64,000 nt of DNA, taken from the NCBI RefSeq assembly GCF_006783905.1, contig NZ_VFPE01000001.1, positions 124,001-188,000 on the forward strand, written 5' to 3'. The translations under genes and the position numbers were made by a program. Below are positions 1-9,286 of this stretch, in pieces (the stretch's first letter is position 1; each line of letters begins with the position of its first letter). A model generated the notes under the pieces. It saw only the letters and a list, made by a program, of their open reading frames with translations. It ran no database searches and had not been told where the DNA came from. Origin of the DNA: Microbacterium kyungheense. Lineage in GTDB: Bacteria; Actinomycetota; Actinomycetes; Actinomycetales; Microbacteriaceae.

Positions 1-386
1 GTCACATCGATCACGGTGGGCACCGCCCAGTCCACCTCGAGCCCCTCCACCGTGACGCCGCGGCCGTCCACGACGGCCAGTGCGGTCTGCCGGCCGTGCA
101 CGACGAGCCGTGCGCCGGCGGCGATGACGGTGAGATCCCGCACGTCGTCGAGCAGCATCCCGATCGACTTCGTCGTGTAGCGGGGATCGATGCCGACGGT
201 GTTCGAGACGAACAGCTCACGGTGGATCGACGTCTCGGGCCACACGTGGAAATCCCCCGGCGGCAGCAGCAATCGGGCGCCGGGGCCCGCTGTGCGCGCG
301 GCGCCGATCGCGCCCTGGAGGGCTTCACCTGCGTCGGGCGCGCCCGGCCGCCAGCCGAGATCGCGCACGTCGATGAGAGCGGTCAC
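1..386 (-). CDS. GH110-like alpha-1,3-galactosidase, N-terminal part only (runs off the window edge)
   Basis: About 128 residues are visible; the rest lies beyond position 1. The protein begins V-T-A-L-I-D-V-R-D-L-G-W and contains a proline/glycine turn (LLLPPGDFHVWPE), then SNTVGID and a run ending VDWAVPTVIDVT. This resembles the first coils of right-handed beta-helix GH110 enzymes, which remove terminal alpha-1,3-linked galactose. The GTG start at 384-386 is preceded by GAGGAGG a few bases upstream, so the start is well supported. No signal peptide is evident. It is divergent from the sugar ABC importer at 506, suggesting that importer brings in the galactoside it acts on. Family assignment rests on recalled motif similarity; another pectate-lyase-fold glycosidase is possible. 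Confidence 0.6.
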   Translation of the reverse strand, partial: MTALIDVRDLGWRPGAPDAGEALQGAIGAARTAGPGARLLLPPGDFHVWPETSIHRELFVSNTVGIDPRYTTKSIGMLLDDVRDLTVIAAGARLVVHGRQTALAVVDGRGVTVEGLEVDWAVPTVIDV

Positions 387-440
387 GCTGCGCCTCCTCA
401 CCGGCGTCCGGGAACGGTGTCCGCAAAAAACATCGGATCA

Positions 441-500
441 TTCGGTAGCGGAATCGAGATCGACAACATAATATTACGGCGTAAAGTAACTCCCGGAGGA
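441..500. promoter_or_regulatory. Divergent promoter/operator region with TTAC-GGC-GTAA inverted repeat
   Basis: This is the only AT-rich stretch between the divergent GH110 gene and the ABC importer. It has a CATAAT -10-like hexamer (467-472) and the inverted repeat TTACGGCGTAA (474-484), directly before the GGAGGA ribosome site (about 494-499) of the permease at 506. The repeat overlaps the probable transcription start, a good place for a repressor. The regulator is unknown; the nearby ROK protein (8067-9233) is a candidate by proximity only. Confidence 0.4.
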
Positions 501-505
501 TCGAG

Positions 506-1480
506 ATGACGCTCAGTGTCGAGCCGGCGCCGCCCGTCGAGGCGGTGATCGAGCAGCCGAGGCGCGTGACGAATCGCAGCAGATTCACCCGCAGCCTGCG
601 GCGCTACTGGCAGCTGTACCTGCTCCTGCTGCTGCCCATCGTGTGGTTCATCGTGTTCCGGTACGTGCCGATGGCCAACGCGGTGATCGCGTTCAAGAAC
701 TACAACCCGATCGACGGAGTGTGGGGGAGCCCGTGGGTCGGGTTCGACAACTTCGAGCGGCTGTTCCGCAACCCGGTGTTCCCTCGCCTGGTCGCCAACA
801 CGTTCATCCTCGCCGCGTACACGCTGATCGCGAGCCTGCCGCTGCCCATCGTGCTGGCCCTCGCGCTCAACGAGGTGCGGCTGCGATTCTTCACGCGCAC
901 CGTGCAGCTGGTGACGTACGCGCCCTACTTCATCTCGACCGTCGTGATCGTGTCGATGACGATCCTGCTGCTCTCGCCCCGCGTGGGACTGCTCGGCCGC
1001 ACCTTCAGCTTCTTCGGCGCCGGACAGGTGGACCTGCTGGCCGACGCCGACTTCTTCCGGCACATCTACGTCGCGACCGACCTGTGGACGACCACCGGCT
1101 ACTCGGCGGTGATCTACCTCGCGGCGCTCGCGTCGGTCGACGTGTCGCTGTACGAGGCGGCGAAGATCGACGGGGCATCGCGCCTGCAGAAGATCCGCCA
1201 CGTCGACCTGCCGGCGCTCATGCCGACGGCGACGATCATCCTCATCCTCGGCGTCGGCAACATCATGGCCATCGGCTTCGAGAAGGCGTTCCTGTTCCAG
1301 AACGCCCTCAACCTCTCGACGTCCGAGATCATCCCCACGTACGTCTACAAGACGGGCATCCTCAACGCCAACTTCAGCCTCGGGGCGACGATCGGGCTCT
1401 TCAACGCCGTGATCAGCCTCGTGCTGCTGCTCGTCGTCAACACCGTGTCCAAGCGGGTCACAGGAAGCGGGCTGTGGTGA
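506..1480 (+). CDS. ABC sugar importer permease, LplB family
   Basis: A 324-residue inner-membrane subunit of a CUT1-type carbohydrate ABC importer. It starts with a charged cytoplasmic tail, then a strongly hydrophobic segment (YLLLLLPIVWFIVF, about residues 35-50) and five further membrane segments. The EAA-type loop that contacts the ATPase is visible as YEAAKIDGASRLQKIRHVDLP near residue 215. The opening FKNYNPIDGVWGSPWVGFDNF is typical of LplB (COG4209) permeases, which often serve oligosaccharides such as oligogalacturonides. ATG at 506 follows GGAGGA. It overlaps the next permease by 4 bases (GTGA), so the two are translationally coupled. No ATPase gene is present here; a shared MsmK-type ATPase elsewhere is expected. 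Confidence 0.9.
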   Translation: MTLSVEPAPPVEAVIEQPRRVTNRSRFTRSLRRYWQLYLLLLLPIVWFIVFRYVPMANAVIAFKNYNPIDGVWGSPWVGFDNFERLFRNPVFPRLVANTFILAAYTLIASLPLPIVLALALNEVRLRFFTRTVQLVTYAPYFISTVVIVSMTILLLSPRVGLLGRTFSFFGAGQVDLLADADFFRHIYVATDLWTTTGYSAVIYLAALASVDVSLYEAAKIDGASRLQKIRHVDLPALMPTATIILILGVGNIMAIGFEKAFLFQNALNLSTSEIIPTYVYKTGILNANFSLGATIGLFNAVISLVLLLVVNTVSKRVTGSGLW

Positions 1481-2472
1481 GCAGCGTCATCAGCAAGCAG
1501 GCCGAGCTCGTCGAAGAGGCGGCCGTCGGTGCCGCCGCCGCGTCCTCGCTGTCCGGTGCGCGCGGCCGCGGCCGACGCGCCCCGCGAGGCGTGAAGATCA
1601 AAGAGACCCGCGCCGACCGCGCCTTCGTGACGGTGGCCTACGTGCTGCTGACCGTGTTCCTGCTGGTCGTGCTGCTTCCGCTGCTCAACATCGTCGCGAG
1701 CTCGCTGTCGAGCCCGCACGCGGTGTCGTCCGGTCAGGTTCTCTTCTGGCCCATCGACATCACGTTCCGCGGATACACCGAGGCCCTCGGCAATCCGGCG
1801 ATCGTCCGGGGCTTCGCCAACTCGGTCTTCTACACCGTCGTCGGCACGGTGATCAGCGTCGCCGGCACCGTCGCCATCGCCTACCCCCTGTCGCGGCAGA
1901 ACCTCTTCGGCCGCAAGGTGCTCACCGGCGCCGTCGTGTTCACGATGCTCTTCAGCGGCGGCGTGATCCCCATGTACCTCGTGGTGCAGTCCCTCGGTCT
2001 GCTCGACACCCGCTGGTCGATGCTGCTGCCCAACGCGATCGGCGTGTGGCAGGTCATCATCGCGATGGTGTTCTTCCGCTCGTCGATTCCCGACGAGGTC
2101 TACGAGGCGGCGCAGCTGGACGGCGCGAGCGAGCTGCGGATCCTGTGGACCATCGTGCTGCCGCTGGCCAAGCCGCTGATCGCCGTGATCGCGCTGATGT
2201 ACGCGATCATGCAGTGGAACTCGTACTTCGACGCCCTGCTCTACCTGCGCAACGCCGACCTGCAGCCCCTCCAGCTCGTGCTGCGCGGCCTGCTCGTCCT
2301 CAACGACAGCGGCGGGGGCGGGAACGTCGCCGAGCAGCTGCGCCGGCGCGAGCTCGCCGACCTGCTGCGGTACTCGACCGTGGTCATCGCCACCGTGCCG
2401 ATGCTCGTCGTCTACCCGTTCGTCGCGAAGTACTTCAACAAGGGGATCATGGTCGGCGCCGTCAAGGGCTGA
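1477..2472 (+). CDS. ABC sugar importer permease, YtcP/AraQ-like
   Basis: The second membrane subunit of the importer (331 residues). GTG at 1477 lies inside the stop region of the first permease (GTGA overlap). The same frame is open far upstream of this point, but that extension is a shadow of the first permease. An unusually long Ala/Arg-rich N-terminal tail (about 40 residues) precedes the first membrane segment (VAYVLLTVFLLVVLLPLLNI). The EAA loop reads YEAAQLDGASELRILWTIVLPLAKP. The protein ends FNKGIMVGAVKG, the usual C terminus of this family, which pairs with LplB-type permeases. Confidence 0.9.
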   Translation: MSSVISKQAELVEEAAVGAAAASSLSGARGRGRRAPRGVKIKETRADRAFVTVAYVLLTVFLLVVLLPLLNIVASSLSSPHAVSSGQVLFWPIDITFRGYTEALGNPAIVRGFANSVFYTVVGTVISVAGTVAIAYPLSRQNLFGRKVLTGAVVFTMLFSGGVIPMYLVVQSLGLLDTRWSMLLPNAIGVWQVIIAMVFFRSSIPDEVYEAAQLDGASELRILWTIVLPLAKPLIAVIALMYAIMQWNSYFDALLYLRNADLQPLQLVLRGLLVLNDSGGGGNVAEQLRRRELADLLRYSTVVIATVPMLVVYPFVAKYFNKGIMVGAVKG

Positions 2473-2531
2473 CCCGTCCCACCCACAGACCCACCACCAC
2501 ACCAATGACCCGGGCAAAGGAGATTCCGGCA

Positions 2532-4166
2532 ATGAAACACAGCATGATCCGAGGCGTCGCCGCCGTCGGTGCTGTCGTGGCGATGACGATCGCGATGGCG
2601 GCGTGCGCCCCCGCGGGCGACGACGACAACGGCAAGCTCGTCGCGTTCGGCCCGCAGGGCGACAACGGCACCTTGAAGGACAACTCGTTCACCGAAGAGG
2701 TCGAGAAGAAGTTCGACATCGACTTCGACTGGCAGACCACGACCTACGACGGCAGCGTCGCGGGCGAGAAGCGGCAGGTGTCGCTGGCGAGCGGCGACTA
2801 CCCCGACGCCTACTTCCTCGTGCCGTGGGTCGACGCCTTCTCGCGCAGCGAGATCCTCAAGTACGGCAAGCAGGGCGTGCTCGTGCCGTTGGAGGACCTG
2901 ATCGACGAATACGCGCCCACGCTCAAGGAGCGCTTCGAAGAGAAGCCGGACTGGAAGGAGTCGGTCACGGCTCCCGACGGGCACATCTACGCGATCACGC
3001 AGTGGAGCGAGTGCTACCACTGCAGCTTCCCGTCGAAGCTGTGGATGAACACGACGTGGCTGAAGAACCTCGGCCTGGAGCAGCCCACCACGACCGAGGA
3101 GCTGCGCGCCGTGCTGCGCGCGTTCAAGGACGACGACCCCAACGGCAACGGGATCGCCGACGAGGTGCCGCTGAGCGGCTCGGCCACGCAGCCGATCGTC
3201 AACTACCTCATGGGGGCGTTCACGTACGCGCCGTACACGGCGCCGGGGACCCCGCCGCCGATGGTGATGGAGGACGGCGAGGTCACCATGGCTGCGGCGT
3301 CTGACAAGTGGCGCGCCGGCCTGCAGTACATCAACTCGCTCGCCGAGGAGGGGCTGCTCGACACCGCGGCGTTCACGCAGAACGGTGACGCCCTCAAGGC
3401 GCTGGGCGACAACGCCGGGACCGAGATCCTCGGATCGGCCGTCGACCTGCACCCGTACGACTTCGTCACGGCGGACTCGCCGGACGGCCGCGACAAGAAC
3501 TACGACGCGGTCGCGCCGGTCGCCGGCCCGGACGGCACGCAGACGGCCACGTGGCGCTCGCCGGTGAACCCGCTGGGCATGTTCGCGCTCACCAACAAGT
3601 CGACCGAGGACGAGCGCATCAAGGCGATCAAGCTCATCGACTATCTCGTCACCGACGACGGCGACAAGCGCGGCGCGATGGGGCCCGAAGGTGAGGCGTG
3701 GGTGCCGGCGGAGCCGGGCGACGTCGCCCTCGACCCGGAGCTCGACCCGACGTTCAAGCCGCTCACGTACGACGAGACGTCCAACGCGGCCTGGCGCTCG
3801 ATGGCGCAGTACTGGGACTCGCTGGAGTACCGCAACTCGCAGGTCGTCCCCGAGGACGTCTACTCGCCCGACGGGTACGAGCGGCGTCTGCTGATCGCGA
3901 CGCAGGAGTACGACCCGTACCAGCCCGACGAGAGCATCCTGTTCCCGGCCGAGAAGCTGTGGCCGAACGACGAGACGTCCGCAGACCTCGCCGACCTGCA
4001 GACGAACATCGCGAACTACGTCACGCAGGCGCAGGCCGAGTTCGTCACCGGTCAGCGCGACATCGACGACGACGGCGCCTGGCAGGCGTACCTGAGCGAC
4101 CTCGAGGGTCTGGGGCTGTCCCAGTACCTGCAGATGGAGCAGGACCTCTACGACGCCCTGAAGTAG
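2532..4166 (+). CDS. Extracellular sugar-binding lipoprotein of the ABC importer
   Basis: A 544-residue solute-binding protein. The signal peptide (MKHSMIRGVAAVGAVVAMTIAMAAC) ends in a lipobox (MAAC, lipidated Cys at residue 25), so it is anchored outside the membrane. The body has the large, aromatic-rich layout of LipO-type binding proteins (about 500-550 residues) that partner LplB/YtcP permeases. It also has a DDDPNGNGIADEVP loop near residue 205 resembling the calcium-binding DxNxDG-type loops common in this group. ATG at 2532 is preceded by AAAGGAGATTC. The frame is open well upstream, but the signal peptide fixes the start. A 17-bp hairpin follows the stop, so this is the last gene of the operon. 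Confidence 0.93.
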   Translation: MKHSMIRGVAAVGAVVAMTIAMAACAPAGDDDNGKLVAFGPQGDNGTLKDNSFTEEVEKKFDIDFDWQTTTYDGSVAGEKRQVSLASGDYPDAYFLVPWVDAFSRSEILKYGKQGVLVPLEDLIDEYAPTLKERFEEKPDWKESVTAPDGHIYAITQWSECYHCSFPSKLWMNTTWLKNLGLEQPTTTEELRAVLRAFKDDDPNGNGIADEVPLSGSATQPIVNYLMGAFTYAPYTAPGTPPPMVMEDGEVTMAAASDKWRAGLQYINSLAEEGLLDTAAFTQNGDALKALGDNAGTEILGSAVDLHPYDFVTADSPDGRDKNYDAVAPVAGPDGTQTATWRSPVNPLGMFALTNKSTEDERIKAIKLIDYLVTDDGDKRGAMGPEGEAWVPAEPGDVALDPELDPTFKPLTYDETSNAAWRSMAQYWDSLEYRNSQVVPEDVYSPDGYERRLLIATQEYDPYQPDESILFPAEKLWPNDETSADLADLQTNIANYVTQAQAEFVTGQRDIDDDGAWQAYLSDLEGLGLSQYLQMEQDLYDALK

Positions 4167-4179
4167 TCGCCACAACCCG

Positions 4180-4218
4180 GGACGAGTGGATGCCGCAGCC
4201 CGCGGCATCCACTCGTCC
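4180..4218. terminator. Perfect 17-bp hairpin between convergent genes
   Basis: GGACGAGTGGATGCCGC (4180-4196) pairs perfectly with 4202-4218 across a 5-base loop. It lies between the convergent stops of the binding protein (4166) and the penicillin-binding protein (4226) and could terminate both. There is no U-run, as is common in actinobacteria. The stem carries GGATGCC/GGCATCC, shared with several other hairpins in the window. Confidence 0.75.
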
Positions 4219-4225
4219 TGCGTTG

Positions 4226-6847
4226 TCAGCCGCCGGTTCCGCCGTTCCCCCCGGTGCCCGCCCCATTGCCGTTGCCGTCGCCGCCACCGACGCCACCGGT
4301 GTCGCCTGCGCCGCCGTTGCCGTCGCCCTTGTCTTCACCCGGCGTCGAGGGCGACGTGCCGGTGCTCGGGCGGAGCGTGATCGTCGCGCCCGCGGCCACG
4401 CGGCCCGCACCCGGGTCCTGCGTCGCGACGAGCCCTGCGGCGACGTCCGCGTCGACGGCGTCTCCGACCTTCACGATGAAGCCCGCGGCCTCGAGCTTGC
4501 TCTGGGCGACGGCGACGCTGAGACCGGTGACGTCGGGAAGGGTGACCTGTGCCGTCTTGACGAGGCCCGGGTCGGGCGTGGGGAACGCGTCGCCGCCGTA
4601 CGCGGCGTTCGCCGCCGTCTGCACGGCCTTTCCGATGCGGTAGCGGATGTCGGACAGCCGCGTGCCGTCGTGCCAGGTGTTGAACAGGTCGCCGGACCCT
4701 TCGGCGTTGCCCGCCCACGTGGCCGTCGTCACCTTGGTGCTCGACTCGATGAGCCACGTCTGCCACGCCTCGTGGGTGCCGGTCTTTCCGAGCACGGGCG
4801 TGCCGTCCCAGGCGTTCCCCTGCGAGCCGCTGCCGCCCGAGGCCATCACGCCCTGGAGCGCGTAGGCGGCCGTCGCCGCGATCCCGGGGTCGAGGGCCGC
4901 GGTGCAGGCGTTCTTCAGCCCCTCGACCTCGTTGCCGTCGGCGTCCGTCACGCGGTCGATCGGCGTCGGCTCGCAATACGTCCCCCCGTTCGCGACCGTC
5001 GCGTACGCGGCGGCCATGGCGATGGGCGAGACGGCGGCGGTGCCGATGATCGAGTTGAGGTTCTTCATCGTGATGGCATCGCCGTTCGCCTGCGTGACGC
5101 CGAGGCGGCTCGCGACCTTCTCGATGTCGCACAGATCGAGCTTCTCCGCCATGGCGAAGTAGCCGGTGTTGAGCGAGCTCGCGGTGAACTGCAGCGGGGT
5201 GCCGACCTTGCCCGCGGCCTTGCCGAAGTTGTTGACGAGCGTGTTCGACGTGTTCGTCCAATCGCCCTCGCACGAGTTGGTGAGGTGGTCGAAGACCCGC
5301 AGCCGTCCGTCGAGCGACTCGTTGACGGAGTGGCCCTGCTCGAGCCAGTCGAGCAGCGTGAACAGCTTGAACGTCGACCCCGCGTTGAAGCCGGTCGATC
5401 CGCCGGTCGCCAGGTCGCCGGCGAACACCAGCGACGAGTACGCGGGGTCTCCGTCGTGCGCGGCGTCCTCGCTGAACGTCGTGTTCTGCGCGATCGCCAG
5501 GATGCGGCCGGTCGATGCCTCGATGCTCACCGTGGTCGATCCGAACCGGCCGGTCGCGGCATCCTTCGCCGTCGGCATGTCGGCCGAGGCCGGCGCGTAC
5601 GTCGTCATCGCCTGCTCGGCGGCGGACTGCACACGCGAGTCGAGCGTCGTGTACACGTTCAGGCCGCCCCGCTGGAGGGTCAGCAGCCGCTCCTCGCGGG
5701 TGTCGCCGAACGCCGGGTCGCCCAGGATCGTGTCCTTGACGTACTGGCAGAAGTAGGCGGCGCCGCCGGCGGCGGCGCAACCGGTCACGGTGGGCGTGAT
5801 CGTCGGCGTGATCGGCTCGATCGCGGCCGCGACGTACTGGTCGCGCGTGATCTTCTCGTCGTCGAGCAGGCGGCTGAGCACATACAGCTGGCGGCCCTTG
5901 GTGGCCGTGTAGCCGTCCGCGGCGGCGAGGTACTGCTCCTGCGTGATCGTGCCGTCCTTCAGCAGCGAGTCGAGCGCCGCCAGTTCGTTGCCCTGCACGT
6001 CGCCGACGGAGCCGTCGGGCGCCTTGTTCAGCTTCGTCCCGTCGGAGGCGGTGATCGAGCCGTCGGTGCGGTCGATGCGGTAGCTGTTGGGGTTCTGCAC
6101 CATGCCGGCGAGCGTCGCCGCCTGGCCGAGCGTGAGGTTCGCCGCCGACGTGCCGAAGTAGTAGCGGGCGGCCGACTCGATGCCGTAGGTGGTGCCGCCG
6201 AAGTTCGCGATGTTGAGGTAGCCGAGGAGGATCTCGTCCTTCGAGTACTTCTGCTCCAGCGCGATCGCGTACCGCATCTCCTGCAGCTTGCGCTCGACGC
6301 CCTCGGCGCCACTGGAGGTCGTCGCCTCCGACCAGCACGCGTACTTCTCGTCGGAGGTCTTGGCGGTGGCCTCGCACTGCTGCACCAGGACGTTCTTGAC
6401 GTACTGCTGGCTGATGGTCGAGCCGCCCTGCGTCTCGCCCCCGCCCGCCAGGTTCGAGAGCACCGCGCGGGTGGTGCCGATGACGTCGACGCCGCCGTGG
6501 TCGTAGTACCGAGGGTCCTCGCTGGAGAGGATCGCGTCGTACATCACCGAGGCGACCTGGTCGTACGCGACGGGCGTGCGATCCTGCTCGAGGAACTTCG
6601 CGAGCAGCACCGGCTGCCCGGTGTCGGGATCGTTGGCGTAGAAGTTGCTCGGCAGCATGGGCTGGTCGATCTCGAGCGTGCTCGGCAGGTCGTCGAACAG
6701 CGTGAGCGCGCCGCCGGCCGCGCTGCTGGTGAGGGCGACGGCCGGCGTGACCGTCGCGGCGATCAGCACGCCGGTGACGGCGCTGAGTCCCACCAATCCG
6801 GCGAGTCCGGTGAGGATCCCTCTTTTCGGGCGCGACGAATCAGGCAT
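4226..6847 (-). CDS. Class A penicillin-binding protein with PASTA domain
   Basis: An 873-residue bifunctional peptidoglycan synthase. One N-terminal membrane segment (about residues 11-38) precedes a GT51 transglycosylase domain with SSEDPRYYDHGG (catalytic Glu near 109) and GGSTISQQYVKN. The transpeptidase domain has the active-site serine in GSTFKLFT (near residue 490) and KTGTHEAW (near 687). One PASTA repeat (PDVTGLSVAVAQSKLEAAGF..., about 760-825) follows, then a Gly/Asn/Asp-rich low-complexity tail of about 40 residues. It polymerises and crosslinks cell-wall glycan outside the membrane. No good Shine-Dalgarno precedes the ATG at 6847. The surrounding sugar genes are unrelated to its role. 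Confidence 0.95.
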   Translation of the reverse strand: MPDSSRPKRGILTGLAGLVGLSAVTGVLIAATVTPAVALTSSAAGGALTLFDDLPSTLEIDQPMLPSNFYANDPDTGQPVLLAKFLEQDRTPVAYDQVASVMYDAILSSEDPRYYDHGGVDVIGTTRAVLSNLAGGGETQGGSTISQQYVKNVLVQQCEATAKTSDEKYACWSEATTSSGAEGVERKLQEMRYAIALEQKYSKDEILLGYLNIANFGGTTYGIESAARYYFGTSAANLTLGQAATLAGMVQNPNSYRIDRTDGSITASDGTKLNKAPDGSVGDVQGNELAALDSLLKDGTITQEQYLAAADGYTATKGRQLYVLSRLLDDEKITRDQYVAAAIEPITPTITPTVTGCAAAGGAAYFCQYVKDTILGDPAFGDTREERLLTLQRGGLNVYTTLDSRVQSAAEQAMTTYAPASADMPTAKDAATGRFGSTTVSIEASTGRILAIAQNTTFSEDAAHDGDPAYSSLVFAGDLATGGSTGFNAGSTFKLFTLLDWLEQGHSVNESLDGRLRVFDHLTNSCEGDWTNTSNTLVNNFGKAAGKVGTPLQFTASSLNTGYFAMAEKLDLCDIEKVASRLGVTQANGDAITMKNLNSIIGTAAVSPIAMAAAYATVANGGTYCEPTPIDRVTDADGNEVEGLKNACTAALDPGIAATAAYALQGVMASGGSGSQGNAWDGTPVLGKTGTHEAWQTWLIESSTKVTTATWAGNAEGSGDLFNTWHDGTRLSDIRYRIGKAVQTAANAAYGGDAFPTPDPGLVKTAQVTLPDVTGLSVAVAQSKLEAAGFIVKVGDAVDADVAAGLVATQDPGAGRVAAGATITLRPSTGTSPSTPGEDKGDGNGGAGDTGGVGGGDGNGNGAGTGGNGGTGG

Positions 6848-6903
6848 GGTCCCGAGGGTAGGGAGGCGCCCTGAACGCTCACGGAGCGCCGCCTATGCGT
6901 GAG

Positions 6904-6936
6904 GTGGATGCCGCGCCCCGGGCCGACGGCATCCAC
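6904..6936 (-). terminator. GTGGATGCCG hairpin after the dehydratase gene
   Basis: GTGGATGCCG (6904-6913) pairs with CGGCATCCAC (6927-6936) around a 13-base GC-rich loop, immediately after the stop of the minus-strand enolase-superfamily gene (6940). It is the likely end of the operon that begins at 12635. Confidence 0.6.
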
Positions 6937-6939
6937 GCG

Positions 6940-8028
6940 TCAGCTCACCCGCAGGTTCTCCAGCGCGTCGTCGTCCCACGCGATGCCGAGTCCGGGGGCG
7001 TCCGGGGCGGTGACGCGACCCTCGGTGACGAGCAGGTCGGCGGTCGTGACCGCGCGCAGCTGCGGGATGTACTCGACGATGCGGCCGTTGGGCACGGCGG
7101 CGACGAGGCTCACGTGCAGCTCCATGAGGAAGTGCGGGCATACGGGGACGTTGAACGCCTCGGCCAGGTGCGCGATCTTCAGCCACGGCGTGATGCCGCC
7201 GACGCGTGCGACGTCGGGCTGCACGATGGTGGCGGCATCCCTCGCGAGGTACTCCTTGAACTGGCCGACGGAGTACAGCGACTCCCCCACCGCGATGGGG
7301 ATGGACGTCGATTCGACGAGCTTCGCGTGCGCCGAGACGTCGTCGGCGGGCAGGGGCTCCTCGAGCCACGAGATGCCCGACGGCTCGATCGCCCGGGCCA
7401 GCGCGCGGGCGTCGGCGAGGGTGAGGCCCTGATTGGCGTCGACCATGAGCCGGTACCCGGGGCCGACGGCCTCACGCACGGCGGCGAGGCGGTCGACGTC
7501 CCGCCGCGGGTCGGGCGAGCCCACCTTGAGCTTCGACCCGTGCCAGCCGCCGTCGCGCGCCGCCAGCGTGTTGGCGACGAGGGTCTCGGTGTCGATGTGC
7601 AGCCAGCCGCCCTCGGTGTCGTACAGGGGCACCTCCGGCTTCGCGCCGCCGGCGGCGCGCCACAGCGGCTCGGCGTCGCGACGGCAGCGGGCGTCCCATA
7701 CGGCCGTGTCGATCGCCGCGAGCGCCAGCGACGTGATCGCGCCGACGGTGGTCGCGCGCGTCTGGGTGAACAAGTGGCGCCACACCGCCTCGGGACGCCG
7801 CACATCCTGCCCGACGACCGCGGGGAGCAGGTGGTCCCGCAGCATGGACAGCACCGCCCTCCCGCCCGTGCCGATCGTGTACGCGTACCCGCGGCCGGGT
7901 GTGCCGTCGGAGGTCTCGAGGTCGACGACGATCGTCTCCTGCTTCACGAACGACTGCACAGCGTCGGTGCGGACGGTCTCGACGGGGATGTCGACGAGCA
8001 TGGCTCGGGCGTGCGTGATGACGGACAT
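6940..8028 (-). CDS. Mandelate racemase/enolase-superfamily sugar-acid dehydratase
   Basis: A 362-residue TIM-barrel enzyme that should abstract the proton next to the carboxylate of a sugar acid and eliminate water, giving a 2-keto-3-deoxy acid. Visible catalytic features are a K-x-K base motif (SKLKVG, about residues 165-170), the magnesium ligands in MVDANQG, LEEPLP and VGES, and a His in CPHF that fits the His-Asp dyad of the mandelate racemase subgroup. ATG at 8028 follows TCCGGAGGAGCC; the open frame upstream is not needed. It is the last gene of the GH95-esterase-ROK operon, so the substrate may be an acid from an oxidised deoxy-hexose or hexose (fuconate, galactonate or galactarate type). 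The exact substrate cannot be read from sequence. Confidence 0.8.
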   Translation of the reverse strand: MSVITHARAMLVDIPVETVRTDAVQSFVKQETIVVDLETSDGTPGRGYAYTIGTGGRAVLSMLRDHLLPAVVGQDVRRPEAVWRHLFTQTRATTVGAITSLALAAIDTAVWDARCRRDAEPLWRAAGGAKPEVPLYDTEGGWLHIDTETLVANTLAARDGGWHGSKLKVGSPDPRRDVDRLAAVREAVGPGYRLMVDANQGLTLADARALARAIEPSGISWLEEPLPADDVSAHAKLVESTSIPIAVGESLYSVGQFKEYLARDAATIVQPDVARVGGITPWLKIAHLAEAFNVPVCPHFLMELHVSLVAAVPNGRIVEYIPQLRAVTTADLLVTEGRVTAPDAPGLGIAWDDDALENLRVS

Positions 8029-8066
8029 GGCTCCTCCGGAACCGGAATGGATGCCGCGGCGCGGCG

Positions 8067-9233
8067 TCAGCGGACGAGCGACTGGATGGCGGCCGCGGCG
8101 GCGCCGCGTGCCCAGTCCTGGAAGGTGTGCGGCCGCACCACGATGCGGCATCGGGCGGCGGCCCCGAAGGCGTGGGCGGCGAACGCGTCCCGCAGCGTCG
8201 CGTCGTAGAGGTCGAAGTCCGCGACGCCCTCACCGCCGATGATGACGAGTTCCGGACCGGTCAGGTTGACCAGGGTCGCGATCGCGGTCCCCACCAGCGC
8301 GGCGGCCTCCCGGAAGGCGGCGTCGGCGGCCGCGTCGCCGGCGTGGGCGAGCTGCACGGCCTCGTCGATGCCGACATCGCGTCCGAGCGCCGCCGACAGC
8401 GACGCCTCGATGGCGGGCGTCGACGCGACGGCCTCGACGCAGCCCCGGCGTCCGCACGGGCAGATGCGCGAAGGGTCGGCCAGAGGGAGGTGGCCGATCT
8501 CGCCCGAGACCCCGTACGCGCCCGTGACCACCTGGCCGTTGAGGTGCAGCCCGCTGCCGATGCCGCGGCCGATCGTGACGATGGCGAACGATTCCGTGCC
8601 GAGCCCCACGCCGAACCAGTGCTCGCCGACCGTCAGCGCGTGCACGTCGTTCTCGAGCGTCACCGGCCGGCCGAGCCGCTCCTGCAGGTCGGCGCCGAAC
8701 GGCTCGTCGCTCCAGCCCATGATGGCGGACTCGCGCACGACGCCCGAGGACGTGTCGACGTCGCCCGACACCGAGACCCCGATGCCGGCGATGGCGTCGG
8801 TCTTGTCGCCCAGCGCCTCTTCGAGCGCCGAGACGACGGCGGCGATCGCGTCCGTGGCGGCGCCCGGGTCGTGCGCCGCGAGCGGCCGGCTCTCGCTCAC
8901 GAGCACGTTGGTGGCGAGGTCGGTCGCCACGCCGATCACCTCGTCGACGTTGACCTTGACGCCGAGCATGACCATGGCGTCGGGCACGATCGACACGGGC
9001 GCGGCGGGGCGCCCCGGATTGCCGTCGCGCTGCGTGGCGGGCGGGGCGTCGACGAGGCCGGCGGCCACGAGGGGCGAGACGGCCTTGGTGACGGCCGCCT
9101 GCGACAGGCCGGTCTGGCGGGCGATGTCGATGCGGCTGATCGGGCTGCGCGTCAGGATCGTGGCGAACACCCTCGATCCGGCCTCGGACGCCGTGCGGAT
9201 GAGCGTCGTGCGCGCGGCGGTGTCGTGGTCCAT
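8067..9233 (-). CDS. ROK-family transcriptional regulator
   Basis: 388 residues. The N-terminal winged helix-turn-helix (SRIDIARQTGLSQAAVTKAVSPLVAAGLV, about 32-60) precedes a sugar-kinase-like ROK domain. The kinase-type Asp is kept (LENDVHAL), as is the full zinc site, GEIGH followed by CPCGRRGCVEAVAS. The protein could therefore bind a sugar and conceivably phosphorylate it, but the DNA-binding domain makes repression the expected role. It sits 53 bases after the esterase gene and 38 before the dehydratase gene, inside the operon it probably controls. Confidence 0.88.
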   Translation of the reverse strand: MDHDTAARTTLIRTASEAGSRVFATILTRSPISRIDIARQTGLSQAAVTKAVSPLVAAGLVDAPPATQRDGNPGRPAAPVSIVPDAMVMLGVKVNVDEVIGVATDLATNVLVSESRPLAAHDPGAATDAIAAVVSALEEALGDKTDAIAGIGVSVSGDVDTSSGVVRESAIMGWSDEPFGADLQERLGRPVTLENDVHALTVGEHWFGVGLGTESFAIVTIGRGIGSGLHLNGQVVTGAYGVSGEIGHLPLADPSRICPCGRRGCVEAVASTPAIEASLSAALGRDVGIDEAVQLAHAGDAAADAAFREAAALVGTAIATLVNLTGPELVIIGGEGVADFDLYDATLRDAFAAHAFGAAARCRIVVRPHTFQDWARGAAAAAIQSLVR

Positions 9234-9286
9234 CGGTTCCCTCGGTCGTTGTGGTTACGGTAGCGAATCTGCGCGGACGGCGGGCG

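Noticed and set aside
3698..6874. A 1,058-codon plus-strand open frame
   Set aside because: It is the antisense shadow of the class A penicillin-binding protein; its translation is Arg-rich low-complexity text, typical of off-frame reading in high-GC DNA.
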